NCBI GenBank assembly: GCA_002914805.1
Contig: JXTB01000101.1
Coordinates: 218,516-282,515 of the forward strand
Source of the DNA: Parasponia andersonii
Lineage: Eukaryota > Streptophyta > Magnoliopsida > Rosales > Cannabaceae
Length of the DNA: 64,000 nucleotides
Reading direction: 5' to 3'
The notes below the pieces were generated by a model, which had not been told where the DNA came from, ran no database searches, and saw only the letters and a program-made list of their open reading frames with translations. Position 1 is the stretch's first letter; every line of letters starts with the position of its first letter. A program made the translations under genes and the position numbers. Positions 24,075 through 35,795 of the stretch are shown one piece after another.

Positions 24075-24502
24075 TTGTTACTCCAACAATTCAAAACCTT
24101 AAAGAAGGTGCATAAAGAGTTGGTGCACAAATACGAAGGTCCATTTCCGGTACTCAAGCGTGTAGTTAAGGTTTCCTATAAGCTTCAACTCCCTGCCAAG
24201 TTAAATATTTTCCCTGTCGTCCATGTTAGCATGTTAAAACCCTACCATGGAGATAAGGGAGATCTTTCAAGGAGCGAATCCAAAAGAGCTCCTACTGTGG
24301 TGGTAACTTCTTTTGATAAAGAGGTAGAGTGTATTTTGGCAGATCGCTTAATCCGCCGACGTGGTGATTAGGAATACTTAGTGAAATGGAAGAATTTTCC
24401 TGAGGCCGAGGCTAGCTGGGAGCATGAAGATACCTCATGGCAATTCAAAAACTATATCGAGCAGTTCAAAGTCAATAGCGCGACGGGAACATTGCGAACT
24501 TG
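24075..24502 (+). pseudogene. Integrase C-terminus with chromodomain
   Basis: The GPFPVLKRVVKVSYKLQLP segment is the integrase C-terminal (GPY/F-like) module. A chromodomain follows at about 24325..24475 (EYLVKWKNFPEAEASWEHED), interrupted by a TAG at 24369. Chromodomains in this position direct integration to particular chromatin marks in chromoviruses (family knowledge). Confidence 0.88.
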
Positions 24503-24514
24503 AGTGGGGGAGGG
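24501..24514 (+). promoter_or_regulatory. Polypurine tract
   Basis: TGAGTGGGGGAGGG lies immediately before the 3' LTR, where plus-strand priming is expected. Confidence 0.8.
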
Positions 24515-25169
24515 TGTTACACCCCGCTCATTTGGCTCCCAAAATCCAAATGTTATTACTCATGGCTCTAAGGTTTTCTATATATACTGCTCACCCAAAA
24601 AGATTGAAGAAGACCCTAAAACGTAGTGGACACTTCTAGAGTGATCAAGAGAGGTCTTAGCTATACTAGAAGATTCTAGTTGGTGTTACTAAGTCCTAGA
24701 AGGCTCTAGACAAGGTCGGATAGTGCTAGATGGGTTAGACGGTCCTAGAAGCTCCTAGAATGACTTAAAAGAGCTAAGATGGTGGTTGAACCTCTTAGAA
24801 GGATCTAGACCATGTTTTGTTCTAGAATTCTCTATGTAAATATCTTTGTAGATATTATAACTTTATTTGAGAACAATCTAGACCTTTTGTAAGATCATGC
24901 CATTTAGCATGATCACAACCGTTGGTTGGTTTGGACTTTGCCTATATAAAGGACCCCTTAGGTTCATTTGTACACAAGTCCCATTTGTGAGAGTTCTAAG
25001 TATTCTAAGAGTAATACAAAGTTTTCATTCACCTAAACTCTCTTATCCTTACTATTTTGTCTCAAAAGCTTACTCTAAGTCTATTTCTTAAGTGTTAGTA
25101 GGCTGACTTAGTGCGATGGATTGTATTAAGTGCCGCACGATTGTCTAGTTTAAGGCTAAGGTCGTAACA
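24515..25169 (+). repeat. 3' LTR of the chromovirus
   Basis: It starts TGTTACACCCCGCTC and ends GGTCGTAACA, with a TATA box at 24943..24950. It is 655 bp like its partner, and is followed directly by CAAA, which also precedes the 5' LTR. Confidence 0.93.
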
Positions 25170-25953
25170 CAAAACTAGTAATTTTTTCCAATAGGGCTTA
25201 CACTCTTACAAAACTTTCAAAAAATAATAACTAGTAAATACTTGAAGTGTCCCTAACGGGACTTTTATGGTAAAAAAAATTTGTATGATAACGAAGTTAT
25301 CAAGGCAATAGAAAATATCTCTCTCACCACAAACAAAAAGAAAAGTTATTTACTTTGATTATATATTGGATTATATATGTATTCAATCCTTAGTGAGATT
25401 CATAAAAGAAAATACACTCTCTATAATAGAAATAGCAACAAGAATAAAATTAACGTCAACATCCTAACTGTATTAAATATTTTTTTTTTGCAAGAGCATC
25501 AATACTTTTCAATCCAAAAAAAACTACTCACTAAGAGTTTGATTGTGTTCAATTAGTAGAGAAATAAAAAGGAAGAGAAGTAGGGGTACTTTTATTAGGA
25601 AAGAGGATAGTTATAATTTCATCATCTTCTCTGCGCCTTTTTTTTTTTTGTGCTTATAATAAACTTTATTAGATTGGCCTAAACTTCAGGCTTGATGTGA
25701 AAAGATTGTCTATCCTAATTTGAGCTACTTTCGGTTATTTTTTATTTAGCTTAACTAAATTCAACCAAATTTATCACAAAATTGAAGAAAAAAAAATCTC
25801 TAATCTAAACTAGTATGTAGTTATTGGTTATATATTTGTGGTACTAATAATTTTTTGAGTAGAGGCTTTTAAGTTTAATTACAATTTTTTTCCTTTTTTA
25901 ATGTAAGGATTAATTCTTTTAAAAATTATCATATATATATATTTATATATATT

Positions 25954-26070
25954 AAGAAATAATTCAGTGGGAGCTGAAGCCCCCACTGGCACTTGTGTGC
26001 CTTATATATGTATATATATATTAAGAAATAATTCAGTGGGAGCTGAAGCCCCCACTGGCACTTGTGTACC
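25954..26070 (+). repeat. ~68-bp tandem duplication with AGCCCCCAC hairpin
   Basis: AAGAAATAATTCAGTGGGAG followed by CTGAAGCCCCCACTGGCAC occurs twice, near 25954 and 26022. CAGTGGG and CCCACTG can pair, so each copy forms a small stem. Confidence 0.85.
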
Positions 26071-26402
26071 TTAGTGCATGTCTATATCCCATCTCTATCC
26101 TACACACTGTCATGGATGCAGCTACCTATATACTCCAACTCAATATTATATTTTCTTTTAAAATACTAAAATAATATGAGTAATACTAAAGACGTACACA
26201 AATTATATATAAAATTTACACACATTATTGTGTTATATGTTTTAAATATCCATGTATATATATATTATTATCCTATTTAAAAAAATATATAAATAGTTAA
26301 AATATATGTCAGGTTCAGTGTAAATTTTGTATGTGCATAATATTACTCCAATAATATATGTAAGTTTATATTTTTTTTTAAGCTTAAATTACATGCAAAG
26401 CC

Positions 26403-26618
26403 TTCACTAACAGATAGAAAATTATAGAATAGCCCCACAAATAAATAAAATATAACTTTAGCCTCTACTAGATAAAGACAAGACAAAATTGTTGGTTATG
26501 CGCTATGTCCTTCACTAATAGATAGAAAATTATAGAATAGCCCCACAAATAAATAAAATATAGCTTTAGCCTCTGCTAGATAAAGACAATACAAAATTGT
26601 TGGTTTCGCGCTATGTCG
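26403..26618 (+). repeat. ~107-bp tandem duplication
   Basis: CACTAA(C/T)AGATAGAAAATTA through ATAGCCCCACAAATAAATAA and on to TTGGTT(A/T)(T/C)GCGCTATGTC is present twice in tandem with few differences. Confidence 0.85.
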
Positions 26619-27572
26619 AATTTTGTTTTTAATGAATTTTAGGATAAATCTCATCATGGTCCAGAAGGGAAAGGTGTATTGTGAAAAAAAAAAAAAAAAA
26701 ATTGCACATTATCTACCATTTTGTAATCCACCATCCAAATATATAGACCCAAATTTGGATAACTCCCCTCCTAGAGAAAAAGAGTGGTTATGTTCATGCC
26801 CTGATCGTTAGCAATACTCCTAGCTAGCATTAAAAATAGAAACTCCTAAATTTCATTTAAAAAGTCAGCAAAAGTTGAATAACATTTTTAAGTTTGCAGT
26901 ATTTATAACTTAATTAATTAAATTTGAGTTGAAAATTTTCTCTCGCGTCATGATCATTAGTATTGTCCCTCCTTGTTAATTTCTTGTGACATAATTGCCA
27001 AGTAATGATTAATCGCTATGATAAACAGTGATATTTTTTCTTGTTTTTTCTCCAAAAAGTTGCTGTCATATTTTCCTAGTTTTCTAATAACACCATCTTG
27101 AATTTCTTGAGTAGTTGAATTTGGAGAGTGGTCGTTACTTGCTACTTAATGGAGAAATTCTTGGAGTGATACAAATAAAAAATAGTAACTATCCCTGGTA
27201 AATGTTAGAGCAAAAAATAAAAATAAATTCCTAGTAAACGCTTCTAATCTATTTATAGTAATTTTTGTAAAGTCATTATTTGAGTCTCAAACATATTTTT
27301 CTATATAAATATAAATGATTCTTGTTCAATAGATATTTTTTTCTAGTTTTTTTAATAGTTAGACAATCATCTAATATAATAATATAATGATTTAAGTAGT
27401 TAAAAAATAATAATAAATATATATTATTTAATATATATATTTAAAATTATAATATATATATAAATACATGTATATATATAAATATATATTATTTAATACA
27501 TATTTCTTTTTTAAGACCNATATATCGAGACCGGTGCCGAAAAGAGACTAAATCCGGCCTCTTTAATGGATA

Positions 27573-27611
<39 letters not shown>

Positions 27612-27629
27612 GTAACCATAATCATATAT

Positions 27630-27790
27630 TTTTTTTTTTACCTATGTATAGGTATTAATTTGGCCAATAAAAATTTAACATGCATATTTTTTTATTGTAA
27701 AAAATAAGAAAAATAAAGAGTATTAATGATGTACATTTTTTCATATATTTTATTATATACTTACCTATAAATTTAAAAAAAATACTTATT
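27630..27790 (+). mobile_element. MITE of the GGTATTTTT family, degraded copy
   Basis: TACCTATGTATAGGTATTAA followed by TTGGCCAATAAAAATTTAAC closely matches the copy at 29520..29719. The right end is eroded (CTTACCTATAAATTT, then AATACTT). Confidence 0.65.
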
Positions 27791-28221
27791 AAATTGACAA
27801 CCTATATATATATATATATATATATATAATTCCAGTCATTCCATGTTCGTTGGATTTACGTTTTACCTAACATACTCTTTTATAATTTGATGCTCATACG
27901 TATAAAGATTCGATATGTATATATAACTACATGTTCCCTACTACAAGATGCTCTTGCAGCAATCCTATCCTGTTGTCGAAATAACCTAAAGCCAATCGCG
28001 ATCTTTACTTTCTGGATTTTACGATCGATCGACGTAGTGCTGCATCACGCCAACCCCACGATCTTGTCAATTGGTCAAGATCATGAGGTCATTCTCTTTG
28101 GAATATTGGTCCAAAAAAGCTCACTAATAAGTCACAATTTGGTGAAAGTGCATTAGGTGGGGGAAAAGGTGTACATAATTATAAATTCCACCTTCGACTT
28201 TTCTAGTTCAACATATTCTAT

Positions 28222-28306
28222 TTTGTTTTCTTGTTGCTCCTTGTCAATATTATTGGTCATCCTATGGTTTGCTGCTCCTTGTCAATATTATTGGTCATCC
28301 TATGGT
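28222..28306 (+). repeat. ~48-bp tandem duplication
   Basis: TTGCTCCTTGTCAATATTAT, then TGGTCATCCTATGGT, is repeated from about 28272. Confidence 0.85.
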
Positions 28307-28913
28307 ACCAATAAGAGAAAATCTATACAGTGTACCAACTTCCAACAACTATTTTAAGAGACCAAAACTTGTAATTAAATAATAAACTATTACTTATAAA
28401 CATTACTCATTCTAGAAATTTTATGCAAATAAAATGAAGTATAGTCCACATCTTGACTCTTCAATTAATCAATTAATTAAAATTATGTATTTCCTTCTTC
28501 ATTAATGTGGCATTTGATTTTGTCATTCAATTAGGGGAAGTTAGCATTAATTAAAGCGTATTCTCACCTTCATCCAAACTAAATAAAAATTTAGTTATTT
28601 TTAATTTTAAAAAAAAATAAAACTTAATTAATAATCTTTAAAAATAATTCACACACCGACCCTAAGTGTCAAACTCCCGACCTAATTACAGATCTCCACC
28701 CCACCCCATCCCATCCCATCCCACCCCTAATAAAAATTTATTAATTGTATTATATGGTAAGCTCGTGAAAGCAAAGTTCAAACTAATATAATTACTGAAC
28801 CACTTTAATTCCTAATTAAAGCTATAGTCTAATTAGAAAACCTTTCAGGCACGCAAGCTCCCATGCATATTTATCTACCTCTTAACGAGAAAAAAAATAA
28901 ATTATTTTTTCTT

Positions 28914-29030
28914 ATATAGAGATTATATGTCGATCAAACAGTTAATGCTAATACAAGGTTATTATTTAGTTTATATAGAGATTATTTGTCGATCAAACAG
29001 TTAATGCTAATACAAGGTTATTATTTAGTT
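28914..29030 (+). repeat. ~59-bp tandem duplication
   Basis: TATATAGAGATTAT(A/T)TGTCG continuing through ACAAGGTTATTATTTAGTT is present twice, almost identical. Confidence 0.88.
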
Positions 29031-29519
29031 TTTCTCTGAGTACCATTTGGTCTACACGCATGTAGTGGAGTTTAAATATACAAAAACTATGTCATGTAGT
29101 GTAGCATTTTATGCTGAACCTAAATTTTAAATGTAATTGAATGCAAATGAAACGTGGACGATGTTTATACTCAAAACAATATAGGACTAAGCATATATTC
29201 TGTGATTGAGACGCATGAAATGGATCTAAATAACAAAACTGATTTGTAGTTTGCTCCAGGACTTGCATTTGATTCTATATTCTATCTCATTAGACTTGTA
29301 TATATAGTTTTCTTTTTTTTTTCTTTGGGTTTTTGAAGAACTTGTATATATAATATAAATGATCTTGACCATTATTTTATATGTATTTAATATTCCTAGC
29401 TAACTAATATGGAAAATTAGGTTATATATCTTATCAAAGGTGCAAGTGTAACTAATTCTCTCTCTCCCCCAGTTGACAAAATATATATATATATATATAT
29501 ATATAGTACCAATCCAGTA

Positions 29520-29719
29520 GGTATTTTTTTTTTTACCTATGTATAGGTATCAATTTGGCCAATAAAAATTTAGCATGCATATTTTTTCATTGTAAAAAAT
29601 AAGCGAGAGAAAGAGCATTAATAATGCACGTCTTTTCATGCATTTTATTATAGTCATTGTAGATGGTGATCCAATAGCTAAAAAAAATATATCTACCCGT
29701 AGGTAAAAGAAAAAATACC
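29520..29719 (+). mobile_element. MITE, Tc1/mariner-like, 200 bp with TA duplication
   Basis: The left end, GGTATTTTTTTTTTTACC, and the right end, GGTAAAAGAAAAAATACC, are inverted repeats with TA on both outer sides (29518..29519 and 29720..29721). The subterminal palindrome TACCTATGTATAGGTA is characteristic of all three copies in the window. There is no coding capacity. The TA duplication suggests a Stowaway/Tc1-mariner type, though the tip is not the usual Stowaway CTCCCTC. Confidence 0.7.
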
Positions 29720-30036
29720 TATTATATATATATCTTGATTTCCAATTGACTTTGATCATTTTCAGGAAAATTCTTATAAGCTTTTATTAAAACCCCGGAA
29801 ATTTTCTGAGATTTCCAAGCTCAGTGAACAATTAATTTTGCTAATGAATCAGAATATTGTTTGCATTATTCTGCATGGCCATTTATCTCGGTACCGATAA
29901 CTACATGTGTAACATGGCTTTTTCAATATTCGTAATTATACTCATTTGATCATTTTAAAAAGGATGTATCAATTTGGAACTACGTCAAATTATGAAATCG
30001 AATTGTATCCCCTTTTACTAAATTTAGTACTAGCTA

Positions 30037-30857
30037 GCTGTTGGAGCAGTTTCTTACCAACCGTCCATGTGTCTCGAACTACTGATGCTGTATTCTCCAA
30101 CTGTCCACGTGTCCTTGCTGTCCCAAAGTACTCTGAACTCCAAACAAGATCGGAGAGACGGGGGTGGCTATCTGCAAAGACTCTCCGATGGTTAAGTCAG
30201 TGGTTTATCTTTGATACAGGATAGCAAGGAAATATTTCAGTGTGAATATATATTTATTTCTTGTTCATAGGCTTTTCTATATATTTCTGTTTTTAAGCGT
30301 ACATGCCCTCTCGGGAACGCATGGCTCTTATATATGTAATCCTGAGATTGTGAACCATGCGGGTCTCAATCTCATGACTGAGTACCTTTCTCCTCAAAAT
30401 CTTTTTCAGCAGTCACGGGCCAAGATTTCTCCGATCTCCTCTGTATTGCCGTGGCCTAATTTCCGCCGCCTCCTACGGCTTCAATCTGTCAGGGGTAAGA
30501 TTTGGGTAAATCATCGTTCTATCAGGACGGCTTATCCCTTGCGCACACCTACCCAGGATCGTATTAAATGCTCTGTCTGGGTCTGGAGCCATGAGTTGCT
30601 TTCCATTGTATTCAGTCGGAAGACCCTTAGGCTTCTAACCCTCCCAACTGTCGAGGTAAGGGCCACTGTACTCAGGTGACAGACTCTTGGAACTTCTGAC
30701 CCCCAGCTGTCGAGGTTGAGGTCAGACTGGGCCAAACTGTCCAGGGTCAGTAATGGGCTCGGCCCTAAATTTGGATGGCCCAACGGCCGATTGTGAGATC
30801 ACGTGCGACCCGCGTGGCCTTCCACATGGCGTATGGCTTGGGAACGGGTCCTATAAC
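30037..30857 (+). repeat. Left terminal inverted repeat (~820 bp)
   Basis: It starts (GCTG)TTGGAGCAGTTTCT and ends GGGAACGGGTCCTATAAC. It matches the reverse complement of 34976..35795 along its whole length with scattered substitutions and small indels. Open frames inside it are symmetric shadows of the repeat. Confidence 0.88.
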
Positions 30858-31067
30858 TGCCTCAATTTCCTTACTTGACGGACTCGTGTCCATCAAGTGG
30901 AGAAATCGTCTCTCCGTTCCTCTAATCTGGGGGACGCACGTGGTTCCCCTCTTACCGATGTGGAGGTACGCCATCCTATATCACGAAATCTGTTTGAATT
31001 TTGAAGTTCTGATTGCTCAGTTTTCCTTATTCTCCCCTTTTCCAGAAAAACTCTTCAGCTTCTCCTC

Positions 31068-31074
31068 TATAAAA
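31068..31074 (+). promoter_or_regulatory. TATA box upstream of the element gene
   Basis: TATAAAA lies in CTCCTCTATAAAAACCG, about 165 bp before the ATG at 31234 and just inside the left inverted repeat. It is the likely promoter of the element gene. Confidence 0.5.
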
Positions 31075-31233
31075 ACCGTAATTGTGTTCATTTGCCATTT
31101 TACTAAAACTTTCAATCATTCCAACCACATAAAATCCTAGGGTTTCTGCTTCCTTCTCCTCTAAAGACTCTCACTCTTTTAGTCGCGTTACGATACATTG
31201 GCTTCAAGTCAAAACCAGGAATTGCAACCCGTT

Positions 31234-34091
31234 ATGGATTCAGAACTAGATTCACTGAGGAGGCAGCTCTGCCTCCCCGCATGAGTGACGCTTCTACGGG
31301 TTAAGGGCCCTGCGGACTGGTACCTTCACCCTTGTGCTCCCGAGGGTTCCATCGTCCTGGGCAAGAAGCATTTGAACTGGCGGCGATTCTCTCTTCCTCC
31401 CCTGATTCATCAATTCTTTGTTCTGACGAGAATCCATCCGATGCAGTTGAATGCAAACGGGATTATGATTCTGATGGGACTTTCTGCCCTGCCAGTTATC
31501 TATAACATGCATATCGACTTGGAGGTGGTCTTTTATGCTTATGAGCTCATCCTCATCCCCAAGAAGGGTTCTTACCCTACCTTCTATCTCTAGCCGCCGC
31601 CAGGGTGCCACATCTTTTGGGGGCTGTCGCAGTCGGACAAACAATGGGACTCTCACACCAGGCTGTATACCATTGGAGGGGCGTGGTGCTCCCCTTGGGT
31701 GAACGGAGAGCATTTCTAAGTCCCCTCAACCTTCCTGCAAAGTAAGTATTAGGTCATGATCTTTAGGTCTGGGTCCTCTTCCGATATTATTGCTCATGCT
31801 ACTTTGTCTTATGCAGCCTCAGCAGAAGAAAACAGGTTCGAGCTGCAGCTGTTGGCTGGGCGACTCAAAAGCCTGGAGGGATCATAATCTTCGGCTCTTC
31901 GGGGGAATGCAGGCACATTCAAGTCGTCCTCAACCCCCCTAACGATGAACCTGATGCCCAGGATGGTTTCATACCTTCCATTCCCCTTGGATACCTGGGT
32001 CATCACCAAGCATCTGAGGAGCCGACTCGATGCCTCTGCCCTGAACCGATTTCGCCGGGACGAAAACGACCGGATCACTATGGTAAGTTGGCAGGTTGCG
32101 GCTTCAAGCCAGTTGGTGGGCACCAACGATCTGGTAATGCCATCCAATCACGAGCTCGAGGAGGCCGTGAATCTTATGGCCGAGGAGTGCGTCAGGCTCC
32201 GCAAGGAAGAAAATGCCGCCCCCAAGAGGGCTAGGGGTGAGTTTATTTTCACATCTTTGAGTCCTTGTGGGTCGGACTGTGACCGCAAACTAGTCTCATT
32301 GTTTGTTCTTCACAGGTTCTGAGACGGGCCTGTCGACTGGCCCCTCACCCGTCAAAGGGGGAGCCGCGGCACCTAAAGCTCATGCCAAGGCATCCGCTGG
32401 CCGGCGCCTCATGGTGCTTTCAGGAGGAGCAAAACCAGCGGTCCCCCGCTCCGACGCAGGTGGATCTCCACTGAGGGACCGTCTGCCATCCAGATCGTGC
32501 GCGAGGAAGAGACGATGCCAAGTCCGACTGGGGGGTCTGCAGCAGTGATCTCGCCCACCCCTGACTCTAGTTCGAAATCGAGTGCTGTTAGCCTCGGTAG
32601 AGAGATCACCGAGCTCAGTAGGGGAGCTCCGAGATTGAAGTCTAGACTCTCCTCCCCTCCCCCGGTCCCTACAAAGCGGCAATGCGAGGTCGGCTCATCC
32701 ACTGAAGAAGAGGGCCGGGTGGAGAAGAGGGGCAGGGTCGTCCTTTCATCTAACAGTGACAACGATGGGGCGACGCTGACCCTTCTAAGGAGAAAACGAT
32801 CAGCACGCAGCGGCTAGCCCAGAGGAGGTGCACCGCCTCCTACCGTGGCCGACGGCGTTCCTGATGGCTCCGGACCTCCCTTGGTCCCTATCGCCCTTGC
32901 TCTGGAGGCGTGCCCGGCGGGCGGAGAGGATGCCCTTATGGCCAGCGAGGCGGGGCCGTGTTCCCCGGGTGTGGGTGACACTCAAAGGGAGGGTCCAGCC
33001 ACAGAGCCAGAGCCGGAGGTGCTTACGTCAGAGAATGTCGAGCTCGTCACCACTCGCACTCTCGCGCAGGTTTGTTACATTCGGATGTTTTTATGTTTTT
33101 CAACATCTTTGGTAAACACTGACCCCCTCCTTTGTTGTCTAACTTGCAGCTGTCTGCCATCCAGTCCTTTTACTCTGCTCGCGTCAGAGATTTGACCGAG
33201 GAGCTGAGTTCCCATTCTACACTAGCCAAACGCAGCGAGGCCGCCCTCACCGAATTGAAGTCTGACTTCGATGTATATCGGGGCCTCGAGGAAATGAGGG
33301 TTAGCAGGGCGGTGGCTCACGCTCTGAGTGTCGAGAGAGCCAGACGCGAGGAGCTGGCTACCAGACTGGCTCAGGCGGAGGCTGATAGGCTTGCCCAATC
33401 CGAAGCTGCCAAATTGGCTCAGGGCGAGCTGAGGATCAAGGAGCAAGAGCTACAGAGTGCGGGGGCAGAGATGGGACTGGCCTTTATTGCTCATGACCAG
33501 GCTATTGAGGACGCCAAGGAAGCGAGAAAAGCCGAGACGGCAGCCAAGCTTGAAGCCGATGCTCTGCAACGCAGACTTGACCGGTCCCATGAGGTAAACC
33601 GATATCTCTTTTTGGACCATAAAAATCTGATGGGTGCTCAAGTGGAGACATCTCGTAAACATTGCGAGGACCTCGCCGGTATTAACTCTTTATTGGTCGA
33701 CTTATCGCAGCGGTAGGTGGAACTCAGATTGGCGGCGCTGAAGGATAGACTGGCGGATGTGGAGAAGTTAAAAACAAGGTACCAGAAGTAGGTGGATGTT
33801 CTTTCTGTGGAAAGTTACAGGTCTAGTTGAGAGAATAGAAAGTTTGAAAACCATGCTGAGGTGGTGACGCCAGACCAATTTGACGATCAGAAAGGCATCG
33901 AGAGGGACCACTACTCTGTCAAGCACTACATGCAGCAGCTCGGGCACGAGATCAGAATCACATACCCAGCTGACGTGCTAGAGATGCTTGCTACGGAGAA
34001 GGATGGGCCCTCTACATCTGCCCCTGGTGCCATAGAGCTTGTCCCTGCTTCTGGTTCGCCAGATCAAACTCTGGAAGCCCTGGACATTTAG
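31234..34091 (+). pseudogene. Decayed gene: putative gypsy-type transposase domain (PF04195) plus coiled coil
   Basis: The ATG at 31234 starts MDSELDSLRRQLCLPA, then a TGA. The frame continues in PF04195-like sequence at about 31370..31590 (FSLPPLIHQFFVLTRIHPMQ, then LNANGIMILMG). Likely introns: 31741..31816 (GTAAGT to GCAG), about 32237..32315, and 33070..33149 (CAG/GTTTGT to TTGCAG). The last long exon is an Ala/Glu/Arg-rich coiled coil (residues around RARREELATRLAQAEADRLA), ending DQTLEALDI. In-frame stops at 31282, 31591, 33714, 33789 and 33828 each differ from CGA or CAG by one C-to-T change. The function of this plant transposon-borne family is unknown. Confidence 0.75.
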
Positions 34092-34975
34092 TCTAGCCTC
34101 GGGGTCTCAACTGGTGAAGGGTCTGGCACGGTCGTTGTATCTAGTGACGAATCTGATCCGGCCACACCACCCTTCTCTGAGGCAAATCCAAGCACTGGGG
34201 TTGTCCGCACCTCCTCAGACGGAGGTAACTAGGACTCCCAACTTTGTATATTTGTAAAGCTAATCATTCATTATAATCCTTCGAATAAATAATAAGAAAC
34301 GGGCCACCACTTTTAAACTGTTTTCTTTCGCATCCGACCGTCTGTATAAATAATCGTAAGGACTCGATTTTGGATTATTAGTGAGCCTTCCTCGGGTCAT
34401 GACTACTTGAATTAGCTTCGGAAATAGGGGCGCAAGTTTTGGCTCATCCGGTTTTGCGGAAATATAACTCTTGTTATAACTTGTTTTGGCAGAGTTCGAC
34501 CCACGCGTGTGGCTGGATTTCTCTGACCCCAAATGGGACCGTGCTCGGAACCAGCTCCAGGGATTAGTGGATTATTGTTTAGACCCGTCGTTGCAAAGGA
34601 GAAGGCTTGGGCTCGACTCTTATTGGGAACAAACAGGGCATTATCATTCCGGCGTCTCCTTAAGAGTCCACTCTAAACCCCGCAAGTAGGGCTCATGAGT
34701 GCTCACCACCATAATCTGCGCACTTTGTATTTTTAGGACATAATAAATAGGTTTTAATCTTGATTTTTGTTTTCACGTTTGGTTTGTCTCTGGACTATTT
34801 CCAACGGGTAGACTCCAAATCTGTTCACGCTCTGACCATGCAAAGATAGATCATCCCCTGGCTAGAGTCTGTTTCCCTTTAACTCTTTGTGTAGTCAAAA
34901 CATTCCTTAGGGAGGGTCCACTTCCAACGGGTGGATTCTGACCCTGCCTTCCTTAAGCTCTTCGTGTAGCTAAAA
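34092..34975 (+). other. 3' interior of the long-TIR element
   Basis: No recognised gene. A 65-codon frame at 34486..34689 (DPRVWLDFSDPKWDRARN) follows a possible acceptor and could be a last exon or a separate remnant. Short subterminal repeats occur: CCAACGGGT(A/G)GA(C/T)TC at about 34801 and 34922, and CTCTT(T/C)GTGTAG at about 34881 and 34959. Confidence 0.35.
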
Positions 34976-35795
34976 AAGTTGTGGGACCCGTTCCCAAGCC
35001 ATATGCCATGTGGAAGGCCACGCGGATCGCACGTGATCTCACAATCAGCCGTTGGGCCATCCGAAGTTAGGGTCGAGCCCATTACTGACCCTGGACAGTC
35101 TGACCCAGTCTGACCCCAACCTCGACAGCTGGGGGTCGGAAGTCCCAAAGGTCTGCCGCCTGAGTACAGTGGCCCTTATCTCGACAGTTGGGAGGGTCAG
35201 AAGCCCCAAGGGTCTTCCGACTGAATACAATGGAAAGCAACTCACGGCTCCAGACCCAGACAAAGCATTTAATGCGATCCTGGGTAGGCGTGCACAAGGG
35301 ACAAGCCGTCTTGATGGAATGGCGATTTACCCAAATCTTACCCTTGACAGATTGAAGCCATAGGAGGCAGCGAAAATCAAGCAACGGCAACACAGAGGAG
35401 ATCGCAGAAATCTCGGCCCGTGACTGCTGAAAAGATTTTGAGGAGAAAGATACTCAGTCCTGAGATTGAGACTCGTATGGTTCACAATCTCAGGACTACA
35501 TATATAAGAGCCATGCGTTCCCGAGAGAGGTATGTACGTTTAAAAACAGAAATATATAGAAAAGCCTGTGAACAAGAAACAAATATATATTCACACTGAA
35601 ATATTTCCTTGCTATCCTGTATCAAAGATAAACCACTGACTTAAGCATCGGAGAGTCTTTGCAGGTAGCCATCCCCGCCTCTCTGATCTTGCTTGGAGTT
35701 CAGAGTACTTTGGGACAGTAAGGACATGTGGACAGTTGGAGAATACAGTATCAGTAGTTCAAGACACGTATTCAGCTGGTGAGAAACCGCTCCAA
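34976..35795 (-). repeat. Right terminal inverted repeat (~820 bp)
   Basis: It begins next to GTTGTGGGACCCGTTCCCAA and ends GAAACCGCTCCAA, immediately before TACTAGCTA. It is the reverse complement of the left repeat. Confidence 0.88.

Larger units (their letters stand above)
19218..25173 (+). mobile_element. Complete but defective Ty3/gypsy chromovirus-type retrotransposon
   Basis: Two 655-bp LTRs (19222..19876 and 24515..25169) are flanked by the duplication CAAA (19218..19221 and 25170..25173, possibly ACAAA). Between them lie a primer-binding site, gag, protease, reverse transcriptase, RNase H, integrase, a C-terminal chromodomain and a purine-rich tract before the 3' LTR. That order is Ty3/gypsy, and the chromodomain points to the chromovirus branch. 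Gag and the first part of pol share one frame; pol switches frame between about 22200 and 22600. Many in-frame stops show that it is dead. Confidence 0.93.
25174..30027. other. AT-rich intergenic DNA with short tandem duplications and MITEs
   Basis: No gene was recognised. The stretch contains several short tandem duplications (listed separately), two MITE copies, (AT)n runs at about 27574..27608, 27806..27828 and 29480..29506, a CCCAT-rich tract near 28690..28728, and one N at 27519. Confidence 0.5.

Noticed and set aside
30242-30783. Protein genes inside the left inverted repeat
   Set aside because: Matching frames recur in the right repeat and carry no recognisable domain; they are shadows of the TIR.
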